Below are positions 17,220 to 29,396 of a stretch of DNA of 64,000 nt, piece after piece. The DNA lies in assembly GCA_023423535.1 (NCBI GenBank), contig JAFAFL010000105.1, positions 54,070 to 118,069 of the forward strand, written 5' to 3'. The notes beneath the pieces were generated by a model. It ran no database searches and was not told where the DNA came from. It saw nothing but the letters and a program-made list of their open reading frames with translations. Origin of the DNA: Pseudomonadota bacterium (GTDB taxonomy: Bacteria > Myxococcota > Myxococcia > Myxococcales > Myxococcaceae). The first letter of the stretch is position 1; every line of letters starts with the position of its first letter. Made by a program: the position numbers and the translations under genes.

Positions 17220-18399
17220 TCCCGCTGGCGCGAACGCGAATGCGAAGGGAGAGGCGCCGTTGCGCCTCCGAATGCAGGCGGGACTGCGCAGCGCCCTGCC
17301 CTCCCTGCTCTCCGTCGCGCTCTCGTTGCTCGTCTGCTTCATCGCCATCGCGATCACGCGCGGTGACGTGGGCATCGCGTGGGACGCGTACGGGCAGATG
17401 CTGCAGGGGGGGCTGGGAGATGTCGGCGGGTTCTTCGAGAGCGGCAGCTGGGGACTGCTCACGCGGCCCTGGGGCGAGTCCACCACGCGCGCCGCGTTGC
17501 TCGCGCTGACGGGGCTCTCGGTGGCGGTCGGCTTCAGCGCCGGGCTCTTCAACATCGGCGCGCAGGGACAGATGATCGTGGGAGCGTTGCTCGCAGCGAT
17601 CGTCGGTGCGCAGTTCGCGCTTCCCGCGGGCCTGCATCCTCTCGTGGCGCTCCTCGCCGCGGCGGTGGGCGGCGGGCTCTACGCGCTCATCCCCGCGGCG
17701 CTGAAACTCCGGCGCGGCGTCCACGAGGTCATCTCCACGATCATGCTGAACTGGATCGCGGTCTCGCTCGTGGAGAACTGGCTCGTCACCGGGCCACTGC
17801 GCGCGCGTGCAGAGGGCACGCTCTCCATCAGCGGCACCGATCAGATCCACGAGACCGCGCAGCTTCCGCGGGTGCTGGGCGATCTCTCCCGCCTGCACGC
17901 GGGCTTCTTCCTCGCGCTGCTGTGCGGCGTGCTGGTGTGGCTCTGGCTCTCACGCACGCGCGGCGGCTTCGAGACCCGCGCAGTCGGACTGGGTCGCGAG
18001 GCCGCGCGCACCGCCGGCATTCCGGTGGAGCGACGCACCTACGAAGCCATGGGCATCGCCGGCGCGCTGGCCGGACTCGCGGGCGGTGTGCTGGTGCTGG
18101 GAACGGAGTACCGCTTCCCCGCGACCTTCGGCTCGGCGTACGGCTTCGACGGGATCGCGATCGCGCTCATCGGTCAGAACCATCCGCTCGGCGTCCTCGG
18201 CGCGGCGCTCGGATTCGGCATCCTGCGCGCGGGCGGAACGCGGATGCAGCTGCTCGACGTGCACAAGAGCTTCCCCGAGCTCATCCAGGGACTCGCGCTG
18301 CTCTTCGTCGCGGGCCGGCTGGTGTGGGAGCACCTGCTGCGCACTCGCACGCGCACCCGTCACAGCGCGCCGCCGCAGGTGGAGGTGCCGCGTGCCTGA
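17206..18399 (+). CDS. BMP-type ABC transporter permease 1
   Basis: 397 aa, about 9-10 hydrophobic helices. BPD_transp_2-type permease (RbsC/YufP-like), with the conserved GLFNIGAQGQMIVGA region around residue 115 and ISTIMLNWIAVSL. The N-terminal ~20 residues are hydrophilic. The ATG at 17206 overlaps the ATPase gene by 14 nt. Forms the membrane channel with permease 2 in the inner membrane. Confidence 0.9.
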   Translation: MAQPDPAGANANAKGEAPLRLRMQAGLRSALPSLLSVALSLLVCFIAIAITRGDVGIAWDAYGQMLQGGLGDVGGFFESGSWGLLTRPWGESTTRAALLALTGLSVAVGFSAGLFNIGAQGQMIVGALLAAIVGAQFALPAGLHPLVALLAAAVGGGLYALIPAALKLRRGVHEVISTIMLNWIAVSLVENWLVTGPLRARAEGTLSISGTDQIHETAQLPRVLGDLSRLHAGFFLALLCGVLVWLWLSRTRGGFETRAVGLGREAARTAGIPVERRTYEAMGIAGALAGLAGGVLVLGTEYRFPATFGSAYGFDGIAIALIGQNHPLGVLGAALGFGILRAGGTRMQLLDVHKSFPELIQGLALLFVAGRLVWEHLLRTRTRTRHSAPPQVEVPRA

Positions 18400-19330
18400 G
18401 CTCCTCCAGATCCTCGAGTCCCTCCTCTACTCCACGCTCGAATTCGCTCCAGCACTCGTCTTCGCGGCGCTCGGCGCGGTGCTCTCCGAACGCGCGGGCG
18501 TGGTGAACGTGGGCATCGAAGGGATGATGCGCGTGGGCGCCTTCTGCGCGGCGGTGGCTGCGCTCGCGGTGCCGACTCCCATCGCATTGCTCGCGGGCAT
18601 GGGGGCGGGCGCGGTGCTGGCCTGGGTGCACGCGTGGCTCTCCATCCGCTGGCGATCGGATCAGGTCGTGTCCGGCATGGCGCTGAACCTCGTCGCGCTG
18701 GCGGGGATCACCTTCCTTCTCGAGTCGCTCTTCGGGCCCTCCAGCTCACCGTCCATCGAGCAGCTCGGACGCTGGGATCTCGGTCCGCTCGCGGAGGTGC
18801 CGCTGTTGCGCGCCTTCGCGGGACACACGTGGCTGACCCCGCTCGCCTTCGCGTTGGCGATCGCCTTCCACCTGTTCCTCTCCCGCACGCGCACCGGGCT
18901 TCGCATCCGCGCGGTCGGCGAGAAGCCGGCGGCCGCGGCGACGCTGGGCGTGAACGTGTTCCGGCTCCGCTACCTCTGCGTGATCGGCAGCGGCGCGCTG
19001 GCGGGCCTCGGTGGCTCCGCGCTCTCCACCGCCACGCTCGACCGGTTCGAGCACAACATGCCCGCGGGCCTCGGCTTCATGGCGGTGGCGGCGATGGTCT
19101 TTGGCCGGTGGAGCCCGCTCGGTGCGTTCGGCGCGGCGGTCTTCTTCGCCTTCGGCAACGCGCTGCGGATCGGCCTCGCCTCGAGCGCGCCCTGGCTGCT
19201 CGACTATGTGCCGCAGGGCGTGCTGCTCGCCCTGCCCTACCTGCTCACGCTGCTCGTGCTCTCGGTGCAGGGCAAGCGCAGCCACGCCCCCGCTTCGCTC
19301 GGGACGCCGTGGCAGCCCGAGGTCCGCTGA
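18392..19330 (+). CDS. BMP-type ABC transporter permease 2
   Basis: 312 aa, about 8-9 transmembrane helices. YufQ-like partner of permease 1, with GVVNVGIEGMMRVGA near residue 40 (the conserved motif of this permease class) and SDQVVSGMALNLVALAG. GTG start at 18392, preceded at 5 nt by GGAGGT and overlapping permease 1 by 8 nt. A frame extension far upstream lies inside permease 1 and is not real. Last gene of the transporter operon. Confidence 0.9.
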   Translation: MPELLQILESLLYSTLEFAPALVFAALGAVLSERAGVVNVGIEGMMRVGAFCAAVAALAVPTPIALLAGMGAGAVLAWVHAWLSIRWRSDQVVSGMALNLVALAGITFLLESLFGPSSSPSIEQLGRWDLGPLAEVPLLRAFAGHTWLTPLAFALAIAFHLFLSRTRTGLRIRAVGEKPAAAATLGVNVFRLRYLCVIGSGALAGLGGSALSTATLDRFEHNMPAGLGFMAVAAMVFGRWSPLGAFGAAVFFAFGNALRIGLASSAPWLLDYVPQGVLLALPYLLTLLVLSVQGKRSHAPASLGTPWQPEVR

Positions 19331-19335
19331 CCCAT

Positions 19336-19920
19336 TCAGCTCGCGGATGCGCGCGTGCGTCGCTTCGCCGGGGCCGAGGTGGGCTTCTTCGCGGGCTTCT
19401 TCGTCGCCTCTGCAGTGCTGCCAGCGCCCATGCGGTTCGCCGCGCCGTTGCCCATCGAGACGAAGTCGGAGATGCGGCTGTCAGCCTTGCGCAGCCGTCG
19501 CGAGAGGAGCCGGCAGATGTTCTGCAGGACGATCACGTACGCGTAGTGGTCCTCCTGAAAGAGCTTCCACAGGTCGAGGTTCGTCAGCGACCACACCGTC
19601 GCCTTCTGCGTGACGACCACCGTGGCGCTGCGCGGCTCCATCTCCACCAGCGCCATCTCGCCGAAGCACTCGCCGGGCCCGAGCCGGACGATCGCGGTCT
19701 GCTCGCCGCTGCTGTTCGTGCGCCGCACCTCGACCTCTCCGGACTCGAGCACGAACATCGTGCGCCCGAGCTCGCCCTCGTTGAAGACGGTGGCGCCGCG
19801 CGGAAGCACCTCGCGCTTGAGCACACGCATCACGCTGTCGAGCGAACGCCCCTCGAGGCCGCTGAAGACGTCCTGCTTACGGAAAAATGTACGGAGAGCG
19901 CGATTCCCGGTGGTCGACAT
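19336..19920 (-). CDS. Cyclic nucleotide-binding domain protein
   Basis: 194 aa. One CRP-type beta-roll (residues ~15-135) with the phosphate-binding cassette FGEMALVEMEPRSATVVV, which keeps the Gly-Glu and Arg that contact the cyclic phosphate. There is no helix-turn-helix. Instead a ~35-residue Lys/Ala/Pro-rich tail follows (KKPAKKPTSAPAKRRTR), which could bind nucleic acid or membrane. It is therefore not a classic CRP regulator, and the effector mechanism is unknown. Divergent from the OmpA lipoprotein gene with 49 bp between starts. Confidence 0.8.
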   Translation of the reverse strand: MSTTGNRALRTFFRKQDVFSGLEGRSLDSVMRVLKREVLPRGATVFNEGELGRTMFVLESGEVEVRRTNSSGEQTAIVRLGPGECFGEMALVEMEPRSATVVVTQKATVWSLTNLDLWKLFQEDHYAYVIVLQNICRLLSRRLRKADSRISDFVSMGNGAANRMGAGSTAEATKKPAKKPTSAPAKRRTRASAS

Positions 19921-19969
19921 GGCGGCGGACCATAGCAAGGCGGCCGTGCAGTGAGATGATGTCTGCGAC

Positions 19970-20863
19970 ATGCATGCACGCACGATGGTGATGGTGGCTG
20001 CAGCCGGCCTGGGAGTGCTCTCCGGCTGCGTGACGAAGAAGAGCTTCGAGCAGCTCCGCATGGAGCACGACGCGACCCGCGAGCAGCTCGATGCGAAGAA
20101 CGCGCGGGTCTCGCAGCTGGAGCAGGAGAACGACGCGCAGAAGCGGAAGCTGGACGCCGCCGCGCGCAGCGAACGCGACCTGCGGGAGGCCATTGCCGAG
20201 GAGCAGCGGCGGGCCGCGGATCAGCAGGCGCGCATCGCGAAGCTGGAGCGCGACATGGCGGTGATGCTGAAGGATCGCTCGACGATGGAGGCCTCGGTCG
20301 CGGACATGGCCGCGGCGCTCGCGGAGCTGCAGAAGCGCAAGGAGCAGACCGAGGCGCGCATGGCCGAGTACCGCGCGCTGCTGCAGAAGTTCCGAGGCCT
20401 CATCGACGCCGGGAAGCTGTCGGTGAAGATCGTGGACGGCCGCATGGTGGTGGTGCTCGCCACCGACGTGCTCTTCGGCTCCGGCTCCGCCAGCCTCTCG
20501 CGCGAGGGCAAGGATGCGGTGAGCGAAGTGGCGCGGCTGCTCGCGTCGATCCCGCAGCGCTCGTTCCAGATCGAAGGCCACACGGACAACGTGCCCATCC
20601 GCACCGCGCAGTACCCGTCGAACTGGGAGCTCGCCTCCGCGCGGTCGCTCACCGTGCTGAAGACGATGCTCGAGGCCGGCATGCCCGCGGACCGCATCAG
20701 CGCCGCCTCGTTCGGTGATGCGAAGCCGGCGGTGAGCAACGAGACCGCGGATGGCCGCGCTCAGAACCGGCGCATCGAGATCATCATCGTGCCGGACCTC
20801 TCCGCCCTCCCCGGCTTCGACGAGCTGCAGCGCGTGGAGAGCAACACGCAGTCGGGGTCGTAG
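19970..20863 (+). CDS. OmpA/Pal-family peptidoglycan-associated lipoprotein with coiled coil
   Basis: 297 aa. Lipoprotein signal with lipobox LSGC near residue 20; a long Glu/Lys/Arg-rich coiled coil (~25-150); then an OmpA/MotB peptidoglycan-binding domain (~165-280) with IEGHTDNVP, NWELASARS and QNRRIEI. The architecture suggests an outer-membrane lipoprotein reaching to peptidoglycan across the periplasm. Monocistronic as far as visible. Confidence 0.88.
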   Translation: MHARTMVMVAAAGLGVLSGCVTKKSFEQLRMEHDATREQLDAKNARVSQLEQENDAQKRKLDAAARSERDLREAIAEEQRRAADQQARIAKLERDMAVMLKDRSTMEASVADMAAALAELQKRKEQTEARMAEYRALLQKFRGLIDAGKLSVKIVDGRMVVVLATDVLFGSGSASLSREGKDAVSEVARLLASIPQRSFQIEGHTDNVPIRTAQYPSNWELASARSLTVLKTMLEAGMPADRISAASFGDAKPAVSNETADGRAQNRRIEIIIVPDLSALPGFDELQRVESNTQSGS

Positions 20864-20887
20864 CTCCGCCCCCTTCGCGACTGCGGG

Positions 20888-21773
20888 CTACGACGCGTGG
20901 GCGAACTGGGGATGCGCGGTGATCCGCGCGTCCTCTTCGCTCGACGAGCCCGCCGCTTCGTCACGTCCCCAGGGCGCGCGCGCGGAAGACCTGCGCCAGC
21001 GCTCGAGCCATCGAGCATCCAGCGGCTGCTCGAGCAGCTCCCGCCGCGTCGCCGCGAGCGTCGTCTCCCGCTTCCCGCCGATGGGCATGCCCACGCCCAC
21101 GTAGAGCCCGCCGAGGAGCATCGACACGCGCGTCCGCGTGGAGGCGCTGTAGGTGAGGAGGAGCGAGCCCGGGCCGTCTTCGCGCATCCACGCGCGCAGC
21201 TCGGTGAACGTCTCCGGCGTCCAGAGCGCGGTGTTCGTCTCGGGTGAGAAGGGGTCGAAGAAGACGACCTCCGGCTTGAGCGCCTCACCATCGAGCCCGA
21301 GCCCGAGCCCGCGCCACGCTTCGCGAACGTCACCCGCGTGCAGCGTCCACCGCACGGGCGAACCGGACTGAAGGCTCTCCCACCGTCCGTCACGGAGCAG
21401 CGCGCGCGCCGCGTCCGCGAACGGCACGAGGAACGGGAAGCCCTCCGGGTCCTCCAGCGACAGCGCCAGCGGCTCGAGATCACGCTCGAAGGAGACGAGC
21501 TCCAGCGGCCTTCTCGAACGCCCCGTCGCCGCGACTTCAGCAGCACACGAGAGCGCCGCCGCCGCGTTCGCTGCACCTCCGAGCCCGACGTCCCACACCA
21601 CGACCGGTTCGGAACCCTCCGCGGAGAGTCGATCGGCCAGCCGCGACTGCTCGACGTACAGCGCGCGCGCCTCCGCCCACGGCCCGACGGACGGGTGCAT
21701 CACCTCACCGCTCTCCAACTCGCGGATGGCGCGGGTGCCATTGCGCAGCGTGACGCGTTCGAAGCGCGAGGGC

Positions 21774-21781
<8 letters not shown>
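20888..21781 (-). CDS. MnmC-like tRNA (mnm5s2U34) methyltransferase domain protein
   Basis: 297 aa. Methyltransferase of the MnmC N-domain type (formerly DUF752): a VWDVGLGGAANAAAAL SAM-binding loop near residue 65, LELVSFERDLEPL, and the late FFDPFSPETNTALWTPETF motif typical of MnmC. It would methylate nm5s2U34 of certain tRNAs. The FAD oxidase domain of E. coli MnmC is absent, which is common outside gammaproteobacteria. Start overlaps tgt by 8 nt, so two wobble-position modification enzymes are coupled. Convergent with the OmpA gene. Confidence 0.75.
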
Positions 21782-22928
<1,147 letters not shown>

Positions 22929-22934
22929 GTCGTC

Positions 22935-24311
22935 TCAGTCCTGCTGCCGCAGCACGTTGCGCGGCGGGGTCGCGACCTCGTTCATCGTCGCGAGCTGGGG
23001 GGCCGCGTCCGTCGCCGCACGCTGCAGCGCCTCGGTGATCGCCGGCGAACGCGCGAGCTGCGCGAGGTCGTGGCCGCTCGGGCTCTGGAACACGCGCAGG
23101 CCGAACTCGGGAATCATCGCCAGCACGTGGTCGAAGATGTCCGCCTGCACGCCCTCGTAGATCGCCCAGCGGGTGTCCTTGCAGAACACGTAGATCTCGA
23201 TCGGGAGCCCTTCCGGCGTGGGCGCGAGCTGCCGCACGAGGAAGGTCATCTGCTGGTGCACCATCGGGTGCTGGCGGAGGTACGCGTTGATCCACGCGCG
23301 CAGCGTGCCCACGTTGGTGAGCCGGCGCATGTTGGAGATCATCCCCGGCGCCACGTGCGCGCGGTTGTAGTCGTCGAGCTCCTGCTTCTTCTGCGTGATG
23401 TAGTCGCGAAGCAGCGTGAACCGGCCGAAGCGCTCCACCTCCTCGTCGGTGAGGAAGCGGACCGTGCTCATGTCCACCTGGAAGGCGCGCTTGATGCGCC
23501 GCCCGCCGGACTCGCTCATCCCGCGCCAGTTCTTGAACGAGTGCTCGAGGAACCGGTGCGTGGGGATGACCGTGATCGTGCGATCCCAGTTCTGCACCTT
23601 CACCGCGTGCAGCGCGATGTCCACCACATCGCCGTCCGCGCCGAACTGCGGCATCTCGATCCAGTCGCCCACTCGGATGAGATCGTTCGTCGTCAGCTGC
23701 ACGCCCGCCACCAGCGACAGCAGCGTGTCGCGGAACACGAGCAACAACACCGCGGTCATCGCGCCCAGACCGGAGAGCAGGAGCCACGGCGAACGATCCA
23801 TCAGCGTGGCGACGACGACGACGGCGCCGAAGATCCAGGCGACGATCAGCACCACCTGCAGGTAGCCCTTGATCGGCCGGTGCTTCGCCATCGGGTAGCG
23901 CGCGTAGATCGCGTTCACCCCGGCGAAGAGCGCGCCCAGCGTGCGCAGGCCGATCATCACCAGCGCGCACACCGAGAGTCGCTCGATCAGCGCGATGCCT
24001 TCCGCGGAAAGATGCGGCACCCAGTCCGCCAGCTGGTGGATGACCAGCGCCGGCACCGCCAGAGCGCCGCGGTGAAAGACCCCGTGCTGGACGAGCAAAT
24101 CGTCCCACGTTGCCGACGAGCGCTGCGCAAGGCCCACCACCGCGCGGAGCACCAGCTTCCGCGCGACGAGGAGGGCCAGCCACGAAACAACAGCGATGAC
24201 CGCAAGACCCGCCGCCGCCGCGATCAGCGGGTGCGCGTCGAGCCAGCCAGCCAGATCGGGCTGACCCGCTCCGCGCAGGACGTCCAACAGGGTGAGCGAG
24301 TCCTTCTGCAC
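22935..24311 (-). CDS. Mechanosensitive channel, MscS family (YbdG-like)
   Basis: 458 aa. Five predicted helices in the first ~215 residues and an MscS pore/beta domain (GAMTAVLLLVFRDTLLSLVAG pore helix, then QLTTNDLIRVGDWIEMP). A long C-terminal cytoplasmic domain follows, with the KNWRGMSESGGRRIKR block typical of YbdG/MscM channels. It would open on membrane tension in the inner membrane. First gene of an operon with tgt and the mnmC-like gene; no functional link with them is evident. Confidence 0.88.
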   Translation of the reverse strand: MQKDSLTLLDVLRGAGQPDLAGWLDAHPLIAAAAGLAVIAVVSWLALLVARKLVLRAVVGLAQRSSATWDDLLVQHGVFHRGALAVPALVIHQLADWVPHLSAEGIALIERLSVCALVMIGLRTLGALFAGVNAIYARYPMAKHRPIKGYLQVVLIVAWIFGAVVVVATLMDRSPWLLLSGLGAMTAVLLLVFRDTLLSLVAGVQLTTNDLIRVGDWIEMPQFGADGDVVDIALHAVKVQNWDRTITVIPTHRFLEHSFKNWRGMSESGGRRIKRAFQVDMSTVRFLTDEEVERFGRFTLLRDYITQKKQELDDYNRAHVAPGMISNMRRLTNVGTLRAWINAYLRQHPMVHQQMTFLVRQLAPTPEGLPIEIYVFCKDTRWAIYEGVQADIFDHVLAMIPEFGLRVFQSPSGHDLAQLARSPAITEALQRAATDAAPQLATMNEVATPPRNVLRQQD

Positions 24312-24471
24312 GCGGCCCTTCTACCGGATCTCCTGCGGTCGCCCAGCCTTCGTGCACGACGCCTGATCGGTCCCTTTCCGCCCAGGCACCGATGCGCTCC
24401 GGCCCCTGCCGAAACTGTGGGACGCGGCGCTCGCCGAACATGGTAAGGGCGCCGTCCCTTCAGGAGCCGCC

Positions 24472-26100
<1,629 letters not shown>

Positions 26101-26109
26101 AGCCGCCGT

Positions 26110-27753
26110 TCAGTCGAACAGCGCGGCGACGAACTCCTTCGGTTCGAACGGGCGCAGGTCCTCGACGGCCTCGCCCACGCCGACCCACGCGACGGGGAGC
26201 TTCAGCTCGTCACAGATGCCGATGATGACGCCGCCCTTTGCGGTGCCATCGAGCTTCGTCAGGGCGAGCGAGGTCACCCCCACCGCCTCGTGGAACTGCT
26301 TCGCCTGGGCGATGGCGTTCTGGCCCATGGTCGCGTCCACCACGAGCAGCACCTCGTGCGGCGCGCCCGGCAGCGCCTTGTCCATCACGCGCCGGACCTT
26401 CTTCAGCTCCTCCATCAGCGGCGCCTTCGTGTGCAGGCGGCCCGCGGTGTCGGCGATGACGACGTCCACGCCGGTCTCGCGTGCCTTCTTGACCGCGTCG
26501 AAGATCACCGAGCCCGGATCCGCGCCCTCCGCGCCCTTCACCACCTCCGCCTTCGCCCGGTTCGCCCACACGTCGAGCTGCTCCGCCGCGGCCGCACGGA
26601 AGGTGTCACCCGCGGCGACGATCACGCGCTTGCCCTCGGCGTTGAGCTTCGCCGCGAGCTTGCCGATGGTCGTCGTCTTGCCCGCGCCGTTGACGCCCAC
26701 CACCATCACCACGTGCGGCGGACCACCGCCCTGCAGCCGCGCCGGCGCCGGCAGATCCACGATGCGCTCGACCTCGCGGCGGATGAGCGACTTCATGCCC
26801 TCGCTGGAGTGCAGCTCGTTCTTCTTCGCCTTCTCACGCGCGACGTCGACGAGGGTCGAAGCCGTCCGCACGCCGATGTCCGCGGTGAAGAGCGTCTCCT
26901 CCAGCTCGCCGAGCACCGACTCGTCCACCTGCCGCGCCGAGCCGAAGAGCTGATTGAGCCGGGCCATGAAGCCCTGCTCGCGCGTCTTGCCGAGCCCGTC
27001 CGCGAGCGTTCGCCCCGCCTGCGCCTGGACCTTCTTCCGCTCCTCCTCGAGCAGCCGCTGGCGCTCCGCCTCCGCCTGCCGCTTCGCCTCTTCGACGGCT
27101 TCGCGCGCGAGCCGCTCCGCCTCGTCGCGCTCACGCTTGTGACGCTCCCGCTCCTCGCGCTCGACCGCCTTCTTCGCGCGGTACTCGTCGCGCTTGGCCT
27201 CCTCCTCCGCCTCCTTCAGCGCACGGGCTTCGGCCTCGAGCCGCGAGCGCTCCGCCGCCTCCGCGTGCGCCGCCGCCTCCGCCAGCTCACGCCGCTTCCG
27301 CGCCAGCTCCTCGGCCTTGCGATGCGCCTCGTCCGCCTCCGCGCGCCGCGCGAGCTCCGCCTCGTTCGGCGGCAGCTCCACCCTCAACTGGGGCGGGTGC
27401 GTGTCGTCCGGAAGCGCCGGCCGCTCCTCCGGCTTCGGTGGCGCCGTGGGACGCGCAACCTCCGGCGCACGCCTGCGCTGACGCACCTTGCGCAGCGCGA
27501 GCACCGCGAGCAGCACCAGCCCGACGAGCACCCCTCCGCCGATCCAGTTGCCGAGTTCACCTGCCTCCGTGCCCGGTGCGGGCGCGGGGACCGGCTGCGA
27601 CGGCACCGTTGGCGTCGTCTGCGTCGGAGGGGCTGGCTGCGCGGCCGGTTCGGAATCAGCGGGACGCGCGGGCTCGGCGGGGTTCTGCGCGAGGGCGGCG
27701 TGGGCAAGCTCGGTCGAGACGTTGTCGAGGCGCACCGGCCGCACATACACCAT
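26110..27753 (-). CDS. ftsY: Signal recognition particle receptor FtsY, with N-terminal membrane anchor
   Basis: 547 aa. The C-terminal NG domain (~235-547) is clear: GVNGAGKTTTIGKLA (G1), AGDTFRAAAAEQL, VVIADTAGRLHTK and LTKLDGTAKGG. It is the GTPase receptor that docks SRP-ribosome complexes on the inner membrane. Upstream, residues ~28-65 are Ala/Pro/Thr-rich, 70-88 form a transmembrane helix, and ~100-230 are a highly charged Arg/Glu/Ala coiled region. E. coli FtsY has an acidic A domain but no such helix. No ribosome-binding site is seen before the ATG at 27753, so the exact N-terminus is uncertain. Confidence 0.92.
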   Translation of the reverse strand: MVYVRPVRLDNVSTELAHAALAQNPAEPARPADSEPAAQPAPPTQTTPTVPSQPVPAPAPGTEAGELGNWIGGGVLVGLVLLAVLALRKVRQRRRAPEVARPTAPPKPEERPALPDDTHPPQLRVELPPNEAELARRAEADEAHRKAEELARKRRELAEAAAHAEAAERSRLEAEARALKEAEEEAKRDEYRAKKAVEREERERHKRERDEAERLAREAVEEAKRQAEAERQRLLEEERKKVQAQAGRTLADGLGKTREQGFMARLNQLFGSARQVDESVLGELEETLFTADIGVRTASTLVDVAREKAKKNELHSSEGMKSLIRREVERIVDLPAPARLQGGGPPHVVMVVGVNGAGKTTTIGKLAAKLNAEGKRVIVAAGDTFRAAAAEQLDVWANRAKAEVVKGAEGADPGSVIFDAVKKARETGVDVVIADTAGRLHTKAPLMEELKKVRRVMDKALPGAPHEVLLVVDATMGQNAIAQAKQFHEAVGVTSLALTKLDGTAKGGVIIGICDELKLPVAWVGVGEAVEDLRPFEPKEFVAALFD

Positions 27754-27798
27754 CGTGAGGTGGCGGATGCACGGATCTGTGCGCTATGCCTCCGCGCC

Positions 27799-28368
27799 AT
27801 GCGCCGCGACTCTCTGCCCGGCTCTCTCGTCGTCCTGCTCGTCCTCGCCTCGACCGGTTGCATCATCGAAGCGCCCGGCACCGGAGGCGCGAGCGCCCGT
27901 CCTACGCCGGCTGCGGTGGTCACCAACGTGCCGCCGCTCACCACCACGCTGGGCGCGGTGCTCGACGGAAAGGTGGAGCTCGTCGGCGCGAAGCTCGAAC
28001 CCGGCCGCGCGCTGCCGGGCGAGACGGTGAAGATCACCGCCTTCTACAAGGTGCTCGAGCCCATCAACGAGGACTACGTCGTCTTCGTGCACGTCGAGGA
28101 CACCGACGGCCGCAGCGATCGGATCAACCTCGATCACTCGCCCGCGGGAGGGACGCATCCCACCAGCGCGTGGAAGCAGGGCGAGACCGTGTCGGACACC
28201 GTGTCGCTCTACATCCCGCCCACCTCGAACGTGCGCGCGTACAACGTGTGGATCGGCTTCTGGCACGCGGAGAGTGATCGCCGCATGCAGCTGCAGAACC
28301 CGGACAAGGTGAAGCACGACGGCCGCAACCGCATCCTCCTCGCCACGCTGCCGGTGGGCCGGACCTAG
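27799..28368 (+). CDS. Hypothetical lipoprotein
   Basis: 189 aa. Short signal with lipobox STGC near residue 21, a Pro/Ala/Thr linker, then a beta-rich domain (LPGETVKITAFYKV, YVVFVHVED, AYNVWIGFW) resembling Ig-like/glycan-associated modules. No catalytic residues are recognisable. Divergent from ftsY (45 bp between starts). A 12-bp gap separates it from the following esterase-like gene, so the two may be co-transcribed. Confidence 0.7.
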   Translation: MRRDSLPGSLVVLLVLASTGCIIEAPGTGGASARPTPAAVVTNVPPLTTTLGAVLDGKVELVGAKLEPGRALPGETVKITAFYKVLEPINEDYVVFVHVEDTDGRSDRINLDHSPAGGTHPTSAWKQGETVSDTVSLYIPPTSNVRAYNVWIGFWHAESDRRMQLQNPDKVKHDGRNRILLATLPVGRT

Positions 28369-28380
28369 AAGGGTCGTCAG

Positions 28381-29379
28381 GTGGAGCAGCCGAAGATGCC
28401 GGCGCGGCTCCTCGCGTCGGTCGCGGAGACGGTGACTTCCCGCGCGCGCAGCGGTCCTTCGCGTCCCTCGTGGAGCTTCGGCTTCGAGGTGATGGCGCGC
28501 ACGCTCCGGAAGACCGGCCTCTCCATCGGCCAGCGCACGCCGCTCGAGCAACGCGCGGCGTGGGAGCAGATCGCGAAAGCGAAGCCGAACCCGCTGCGCC
28601 GCCAGCTCACCGTCACGCCCGTCGATGCCGGTGGTGTCCCGGCGAAGTGGGTGGTGCCGCGCGGTGTCGCGGAGGACGCGCCGGTGCTCGTCTTTCTGCA
28701 TGGCGGCGGCTACCGCTACGGCTCGTGGCAGACGCACGGTGAAGTGGTCTCGCGGATCATCACGGCCACGCAGGTCCGCGCCCTCTTCGTCGAATACCGC
28801 CTCTCTCCAGAGCACCGCTTCCCCGCCGCGCCTGACGACTGCCTCGCCGCCACGCGCTGGGTGCTCGCGCAGACGCCACCGTCGCGCGTGGTGGTGGGCG
28901 GTGACTCCGCGGGCGGCACGCTGACCCTCGCGGTGCTCCTCTCGCTGCGTGATGCGGGCGATGCCCTTCCGGCAGGTGGCCTGTGCCTCTCGCCGTGGGT
29001 GGACCCGACCGAACGCGGCGGCAGCCTGCGCGAGAACGCAAAGTGGGACTGGGCCGCGCCCGAGGAGTTCGACGACTGGATGCGGACGTACCTCGACGAC
29101 GCGGACCTACGCGATCCGCGCGCGGCACCGATGCACGCGGACCTTCGCGGGCTGCCACCGCTGCTCCTCCAGGTCGGGAGCGCGGAGATGCTTCACGATC
29201 AGGTGGTCGCGTTCGCTCGCAGGGTGCAGGCAGCGGGCGTGGACGCGACGCTCCAGGTGGCGCCGGACATGGTGCACAACTGGCACACGCTCGCCGGCAT
29301 GTTCCCGAAGGGCGAGCCCGGCCGAGGCATCGCCCAATGCGCGGAGTTCATCCGTCGCGTCTCGCCCAACGGACGGTGA
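28381..29379 (+). CDS. Alpha/beta hydrolase, hormone-sensitive-lipase type
   Basis: 332 aa. It has the HSL-family oxyanion motif HGGGY around residue 106 and nucleophile elbow GDSAGG around residue 181, with the acid/base His near MVHNWH. EYRLSPEHRFPAAPDD is typical of bacterial HSL-like esterases. Likely hydrolyses short-chain esters, substrate unknown. GTG start at 28381 with AAGGGT upstream. Followed 17 bp later by the nitronate monooxygenase gene. Confidence 0.88.
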   Translation: MEQPKMPARLLASVAETVTSRARSGPSRPSWSFGFEVMARTLRKTGLSIGQRTPLEQRAAWEQIAKAKPNPLRRQLTVTPVDAGGVPAKWVVPRGVAEDAPVLVFLHGGGYRYGSWQTHGEVVSRIITATQVRALFVEYRLSPEHRFPAAPDDCLAATRWVLAQTPPSRVVVGGDSAGGTLTLAVLLSLRDAGDALPAGGLCLSPWVDPTERGGSLRENAKWDWAAPEEFDDWMRTYLDDADLRDPRAAPMHADLRGLPPLLLQVGSAEMLHDQVVAFARRVQAAGVDATLQVAPDMVHNWHTLAGMFPKGEPGRGIAQCAEFIRRVSPNGR

Positions 29380-29396
29380 TCGGGCACGCTTCGGGC

